Source of the DNA: CAZYFH01 sp965249175
Lineage (GTDB): Bacteria > Acidobacteriota > Vicinamibacteria > Vicinamibacterales > UBA8438
DNA length: 64,000 nucleotides
Direction: 5' to 3'
Assembly (NCBI GenBank): GCA_965249175.1
Contig: OZ252227.1
Coordinates: 3,782,001-3,846,000, forward strand
In this document: positions 59,687 to 64,000 of the stretch, piece by piece
How positions within the stretch are numbered: the first letter of the stretch is position 1
Layout of the letters: each line of letters opens with the position of its first letter
The notes under the pieces: model-generated
Seen by the model: the letters and a program-made list of their open reading frames with translations, nothing else
Databases searched by the model: none
What the model was told of the DNA's origin: nothing
Position numbers and translations under genes: made by a program

Positions 59687-61384
59687 CTAGGGCTCTGAGA
59701 CGGCAATCGGGAACTGCGCGCGCGCGTCGTTGATCTGGTCGTCGCACATCGCGTCGGTCCACCCGAGATGGGACCCCATGATCGCGGCGCATCGCCGCAG
59801 GCACGCATCGCCCGGATGTCCCACCGTCCCCACGCCGGTGCGCCGGAACAGCACGTCCGTGAGGTGACGGGCCATCTCGTGCTCGACGGCAAAGACGACC
59901 TCGGCCTCGATCGACTCACGCGCCGGGGCCAGCGGCCGGCACCCGTCCGGTTCTCCAGCTGCAGCGCCGACGACCGCGTCGATCTCCGTGCCGTAGTGCC
60001 GGACGAGATGCTCGGTCGTCTCACGATCGATCAGCGCGGCGTGCCGGTCGACGGCGTCACGCGTGAATGCGGCGACATCGTCGATCGCGCCCCCCACGAG
60101 CGGCGTCTCGGCCGTGCGGCAACGATCGACAGGTCGGTCGAATCGCCTGCAGATCATCGATGTGGCCAGCTCGGCCAATCGACGGGCGGTCGTGTACTTC
60201 GCACCGAGCGCGGACACCATCCCATCGGCGCCGCCGGAGACCCCGTGATCGAGCACTTGATAGTCCCCGCTCCCCTGATAGATCCCGGGGCGCAGGCGGC
60301 GGGCGGTCAGCGGGTAGATCCCCGCGAACGCATGACGCACATCGGATCGCGTCAGTCTGACGGCCGGCAGCGCCCGTCGCACATCGTCGATGAGATCCCG
60401 CACGTCGTCGTCGGTCGGGCCGATACGTTCCAGGTTGCCGTCGAACGGCCGGTTCGTCGTGCCGATGAGCGAGTGTCCCCGCCACGGGATCACGAACACG
60501 TGACGTCCGCCACGATCGATGCGTGCCCCTGACGGGCGACCTGTGGACAGCGCGGCGCCGAAGGTGGGCATGATCTGGCGGGTGACGATGTGGGCACCGT
60601 GCGACATGCCGGTCACCCGGTGACGGAGCGGTCCCGCGGAGAACCGATCGTTGAGGCGCGGCAGCCACGGCCCGGCGGCATTGGCGACGACCTGGGCGCG
60701 GATCTCGAGGGGATCGCCGCGCTCGACGTCCCGCGCGCGCACGCCGACCACCCGTGACCCGGTCCGCAGCAGCCCCTCGACGGACACGTAGTTCGCGACC
60801 ACGGCGCCGTGTTGCGCGGCGGTCTTGAGAAACGCCAGCGTCATCCGTTCGGAGCTGTGGAGTTGTGATTCGTACAGCACGAAGGCGCCAGTCACATCAG
60901 CGCGTTCCGCGAGCGCCGGCGCCCGATGACTCAGCTCCGCACGGCCGTAGTAGGTGCCGGACGCGGGGGCGTTCGGCCCAGGCACCGGATCGGCGGCGCC
61001 GCCGAGCAAGGCGTAGAACCGCATGCCGGAGGCCAGGAACCACCGCCCGCGGGCCAGACCGGGGTAGGTCGGCACGAGGAACGGGACCCACCGGATCAGA
61101 TGTGGCGCGATGTGCGCGAGATACCTGCGCTCTCGGGACGACTCGCGGACCTTGTCGAACCGGATTTGCTGCAGGTATCGGATACCGCCGTGCAGCAGTT
61201 TCGATGACGCGGCCGACGTCGCACCACCGAAGTCCCCCTGCTCGACCAGCGCCACCGACAGTCCACGCAGGGCGGCGTCGTGCGCCAGACAGGCTCCCGA
61301 AATACCGCCACCGATGACCACGACGTCAAACGTGGTGTCCGTGAGCGCGGTGAGCGTTCGTCGCAACGTGTGCCCCTTCAACAC
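59687..61384 (-). CDS. glpD: FAD-dependent glycerol-3-phosphate dehydrogenase
   Basis: GlpD oxidises sn-glycerol-3-phosphate to dihydroxyacetone phosphate at the membrane, passing electrons to quinone. The 565-residue protein has the FAD motif FDVVVIGGGISGACLAHDAA, VEQGDFGGATSAASSKLLHG, a GTTNRPFDG-type substrate region (HSLIGTTNRPFDGNLE), and the C-terminal helical cap (VVFAVEHEMARHLTDVLFRR). The frame is open far upstream, but the family starts near the GTG 61384. The next gene diverges 24 bases away with a likely shared promoter region. FAD-family relatives with other substrates are possible. Confidence 0.88.
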   Translation of the reverse strand: MLKGHTLRRTLTALTDTTFDVVVIGGGISGACLAHDAALRGLSVALVEQGDFGGATSAASSKLLHGGIRYLQQIRFDKVRESSRERRYLAHIAPHLIRWVPFLVPTYPGLARGRWFLASGMRFYALLGGAADPVPGPNAPASGTYYGRAELSHRAPALAERADVTGAFVLYESQLHSSERMTLAFLKTAAQHGAVVANYVSVEGLLRTGSRVVGVRARDVERGDPLEIRAQVVANAAGPWLPRLNDRFSAGPLRHRVTGMSHGAHIVTRQIMPTFGAALSTGRPSGARIDRGGRHVFVIPWRGHSLIGTTNRPFDGNLERIGPTDDDVRDLIDDVRRALPAVRLTRSDVRHAFAGIYPLTARRLRPGIYQGSGDYQVLDHGVSGGADGMVSALGAKYTTARRLAELATSMICRRFDRPVDRCRTAETPLVGGAIDDVAAFTRDAVDRHAALIDRETTEHLVRHYGTEIDAVVGAAAGEPDGCRPLAPARESIEAEVVFAVEHEMARHLTDVLFRRTGVGTVGHPGDACLRRCAAIMGSHLGWTDAMCDDQINDARAQFPIAVSEP

Positions 61385-61408
61385 TTTCCCGCTGATATAG
61401 TATCCCGC

Positions 61409-63271
61409 GTGCAGTCGGCGCCACCGCCACCCGAACGCGTGCCGAGCGACGCGTCGTGGTCGGTGACACGAGATCCCGGTCTCCTGATCGTCCTCGTGGC
61501 GTTCGTCGGCTTGGCCGCAGCCTCGCTCTCCGTCAACGTTGTCACCAAGACATACGGCATCAAGGGTGACGAGGCGACCTACGTCGCCATGGCCCAGAGC
61601 GTCGCCTACGACGGCGACCTCACCTTCGAGCGGGCCGACCTCGATCGTTTCTGGCACACATATCAGAGCGGCCCGGAAGGCATCTTCCTGAAACGCGCCG
61701 AAGGACCCGCTACGCGTGACGACCCGCTGTTCTTTGCGAAGGCCTTTATCTATCCGCTGATCGCCGCCCCGTTCACGCGTCTGGCCGGGCTCAACGGCTT
61801 GTTGTTCCTCAACGTCCTCCTGCTCGCCGGGGTCTTCGTGTGCGCGTATCTGTTCGCCTCCGCACGACTGCCGAGCCCGGCAGCGGTGCTGATCGCGGCC
61901 GGGTTTCTCGCCGCCTCGATTGCGCCGTTGTACGCCGTCTACCTCACCTCGGACACCTTGAACTTCGCCCTCACCTTCTTCGCGTACTTTTGCTGGCTCT
62001 ACAAGGACGTCGCCGGCGAGCCCCCACGGCCCGCCTGGCTGCGAGGCACGGCCTCGAACGTCGTGGCGGCGCTCCTGCTGGGCCTGGCGACGTTTTCGAA
62101 GCTGACGAACGCCCCGATGATCGCGCCGGTCGTGGCGCTCGCCTGGTGGCGGCGACGCTACGCGCACGGCGCCGTCATCGGCGCGGCGTTTGCCGTCGCG
62201 GTCCTCGGCTGTTTTGCGGCGAATGCGGCGATCACCGGAGACTTCAACTATCAGGGCGGGGCCCACCGTCGGACGATCTATGGCGAATTCCCGTTCGAGT
62301 CGGATGCGCCCGCGTTCGACGACCTCGGCGTATCCATCAGCTCGAGCACCACGGAGATGGTCACGGCGGCGACCACGTTCGAAGGCTCCCCGTTGGCGCT
62401 CGTCCGGCAATTCGGCCACAACGTCCTGTACTTCATGGTCGGCCGTCACTTCGGACTCGTGCCGTACTACTTCCCCGGTGTGGTCATCCTCGCGTGGGCG
62501 CTCTGGCGGCGGCGCGACCTCGTCGCGTGGCAGGTGCTGATCGCCGGCGCGGTCGGCATGACCGCGTTGGGGTTTCTGGTGTTCTTTCCCAACACCTGGT
62601 CGGGTGGGGGCGGGCCACCCGGCAACCGCTACTTCCTCGCGATCTACCCAGCGCTGTTCTTCCTGCTGCCGACAGCGCGGTCCCTCGCCCCGGCGATCGT
62701 GCTTTGGGTCGGCGGCACCCTCTTTGCGGCGCCGGCCCTCATCGATCCATTCGTGGCCGCCGACCGCCCCTGGCTCCTCGCCGAGCAGGGTCCCCTCCGC
62801 GCGTTGCCGGTCGAGCTGACCATGGTGAACGACCTCCCGATCCGTCTCGACCAGGGCCGGTCGCGCATCCGATACCCGACCGACCCGCCACTGCTCCTCT
62901 ATTTTCTCGATCAGAACGCGACCCGACCGGAGGAGCCTGGCATCTGGGTGAAGGGCCGCGCCCGGGCCGACCTCATCGTCCGAGTCGCGCCCCCACTTGC
63001 CGGCCTGGAGATCTCGCTGACGGCACCCATCGACAACCGCGTGACGGTGACGGTGGATGGCGACACCCAGACCGCCGACGTGACGCCGAACGCGGTGACT
63101 CGGCTGTCGTTCCCGGTCGGCGGGGTGCACGCGCGGGGCGCGCAGAACTTCGTGCTGTCGGTCACCACCAGCGACGGGTTCGTGCCCCGCCTGCGCAATC
63201 GCGGGTCGCGTGACTCGCGCTTCCTCGGGGTCGCGATGGAGCTGTCGCCGCTCGGCGCCGGCGGCGACTAA
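61409..63271 (+). CDS. GT39-like (PMT/ArnT-type) membrane glycosyltransferase, intact
   Basis: The 620-residue protein has about ten membrane helices and the first-loop acidic pair typical of polyprenol-phosphate-sugar dependent GT-C enzymes (TYGIKGDEATYVAMAQSVAY, DGDLTFERADL). Other conserved-looking parts are DTLNFALTFFAYFCWL and GPPGNRYFLAIYPALFFLLP. A soluble beta-rich C-terminal domain follows from about residue 490. It is a paralogue of the frameshifted gene at 52480. GTG 61409 is the start; TATAGT at 61395-61400 may be its -10 box. Confidence 0.85.
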   Translation: MQSAPPPPERVPSDASWSVTRDPGLLIVLVAFVGLAAASLSVNVVTKTYGIKGDEATYVAMAQSVAYDGDLTFERADLDRFWHTYQSGPEGIFLKRAEGPATRDDPLFFAKAFIYPLIAAPFTRLAGLNGLLFLNVLLLAGVFVCAYLFASARLPSPAAVLIAAGFLAASIAPLYAVYLTSDTLNFALTFFAYFCWLYKDVAGEPPRPAWLRGTASNVVAALLLGLATFSKLTNAPMIAPVVALAWWRRRYAHGAVIGAAFAVAVLGCFAANAAITGDFNYQGGAHRRTIYGEFPFESDAPAFDDLGVSISSSTTEMVTAATTFEGSPLALVRQFGHNVLYFMVGRHFGLVPYYFPGVVILAWALWRRRDLVAWQVLIAGAVGMTALGFLVFFPNTWSGGGGPPGNRYFLAIYPALFFLLPTARSLAPAIVLWVGGTLFAAPALIDPFVAADRPWLLAEQGPLRALPVELTMVNDLPIRLDQGRSRIRYPTDPPLLLYFLDQNATRPEEPGIWVKGRARADLIVRVAPPLAGLEISLTAPIDNRVTVTVDGDTQTADVTPNAVTRLSFPVGGVHARGAQNFVLSVTTSDGFVPRLRNRGSRDSRFLGVAMELSPLGAGGD

Positions 63272-63296
63272 CCGACCATGAGGCGAAGCCCAGGCC

Positions 63297-64000
63297 TCAA
63301 AACCGCAGCCGCAGCCCACCGCCGGTCTGAAACCCGCCCACTGACAGCGAGACAGCCGGCGAGATCGTCGACGGGAGCGTGACGGACCCCGCCGCGTAGC
63401 GGACGAGGAAGCCGAGCCCGATGGTCGCGGTCGGCATGAAGGTGACGTCGGCGCCGATGTGACCACCAACGGCGTTGCGACTGTGCTCACCCGTGTCGAC
63501 CGCGACGGCGACCGTGGCAAACGGCGGACCACCGGTCTCACGCGCGGTGACGTGCGTCACAAGCCCTTGTGTGACACCGAAGAACGAGGGGCCGCCAAAG
63601 ACCGCGATGTCGAGGCGGTCGTCGAACGGCACGGGCAGGACCCACGCGGCCGACACATGGGTCGCGCGCTCACGGTGCAAGAGCTGGAGGGTCTGCGGAT
63701 CGACAGTGCGAGCCTGGTTGAACCGGAGCGGGTGGGGGACCGACCCGCTCACGACGGCGGCATCGGATCCGTTGAGCTGCGTGTACGACGCACCGACCTC
63801 CAGCTGCCGCCACATCCGAATCCGTCCACCGACATCGACGAGCGACCCGCCCTCGATCTCCTGGCGCGTCCGAAACGTCGCGTCCTCGCCGTAGGCACGA
63901 ACGCTCAGCGTCTCTCGCAGCGACTGCGTGCCGGCCTGGAAGGCCGCGTTGACGTGCAGCGTCAGGCGTCCGCTCAGCGGCCCCCACGGGCTCGGGGCGG
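63297..64000 (-). CDS. Outer-membrane beta-barrel protein, 5' end beyond window
   Basis: The visible ~234 residues match the barrel protein at 42944 along their length: EGGSLVDVGGRIRMWRQLEV against GGSLIDVTGGVRVWRGLAAA, SGSVPHPLRFNQAR against AGSVPHPLFFDTAR, LDIAVFGGPSFF against VDVAIFAGPSVF, and IGADVTFMPTATIGLGFLVR with the terminal RLRF. The frame continues past the right edge of the window, so the signal peptide is not seen. The last Phe and strand pattern indicate outer-membrane insertion. Function is unknown. Confidence 0.75.
   Translation of the reverse strand, partial: APSPWGPLSGRLTLHVNAAFQAGTQSLRETLSVRAYGEDATFRTRQEIEGGSLVDVGGRIRMWRQLEVGASYTQLNGSDAAVVSGSVPHPLRFNQARTVDPQTLQLLHRERATHVSAAWVLPVPFDDRLDIAVFGGPSFFGVTQGLVTHVTARETGGPPFATVAVAVDTGEHSRNAVGGHIGADVTFMPTATIGLGFLVRYAAGSVTLPSTISPAVSLSVGGFQTGGGLRLRF

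Noticed and set aside
59687..63541. A minus-strand open frame of 1284 codons extending glpD far upstream
   Set aside because: Homology to GlpD starts near 61384. The rest is antisense to the intact GT39-like gene and has Arg/Asp-rich shadow composition.

Overview
The window is a GC-rich bacterial chromosome segment from a diderm (Gram-negative) organism. It carries lipoproteins with lipobox signals, outer-membrane beta-barrels and periplasmic enzymes. The mix of housekeeping genes with FnIII-like lipoproteins, DUF4126, YtcJ-type amidohydrolases and two-YbhN surface operons is what I would expect of an Acidobacteriota (Vicinamibacteria-like) genome. That assignment is inference from gene content, not from a phylogenetic marker.

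Region 1 (1-11.7 kb) is dense housekeeping: M50 protease-trpS-scpA-scpB on the minus strand, uvrC, a CDP-alcohol phosphotransferase coupled to a tiny membrane protein, efp (Asn at position 34), an HtrA-type protease, a 3-methyladenine glycosylase, uvrA and a tRNA-Thr(CGT).

Region 2 (11.6-17.4 kb) is accessory. The last 40 bases of the tRNA gene are repeated 2.6 kb downstream (14240-14279). The repeats bracket a small integrase-less island holding a frameshifted phage-like HTH gene, a signal-peptide-bearing methyltransferase and a higBA toxin-antitoxin pair with its operator. Beyond it lie a complete IS481-like element (28-bp imperfect inverted repeats, 8-bp target duplication, amber codon in its transposase) and an N-terminally truncated PEP-utilising enzyme.

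Region 3 (17.4-26.0 kb) is ordinary metabolism and transport: amidohydrolase, DUF4126, TauE/SafE, Nudix, enoyl-CoA hydratase, aroC and a MATE pump.

Region 4 (26.0-33.3 kb) is a decayed integron-cassette-like tract, all former genes on the minus strand: mazEF, a broken nitrilase, a well-formed attC site (27549-27683), an FRG-domain pseudogene and a small unknown ORF. Three insertion sequences of three families landed in it: IS256 inside the FRG gene, ISL3 just after the small ORF, and IS630 inside the small ORF. Each has terminal repeats and a target duplication that I could read, and removing the IS256 and IS630 elements on paper restores the interrupted reading frames.

Region 5 (33.3-45.4 kb) has larC-metG, radC, dapF with an outer-membrane protein, a CPBP protease, a fragment of D-aminoacyl-tRNA deacylase, a glycosyltransferase, and two paralogous lipoproteins that share an unnamed C-terminal domain and flank a beta-barrel gene.

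Region 6 (45.8-64 kb) looks like a surface-glycan or glycolipid locus. A tightly packed plus-strand operon (epimerase, AsnB-like amidotransferase, YbhN-like membrane protein, hexapeptide acyltransferase, methyltransferase, second YbhN-like protein, a frameshifted GT39-like membrane protein, a TolB-like protein) faces a minus-strand set (glpD, GT4 glycosyltransferase, two SGNH hydrolases). A second, intact GT39-like protein and a second copy of the beta-barrel family close the window.
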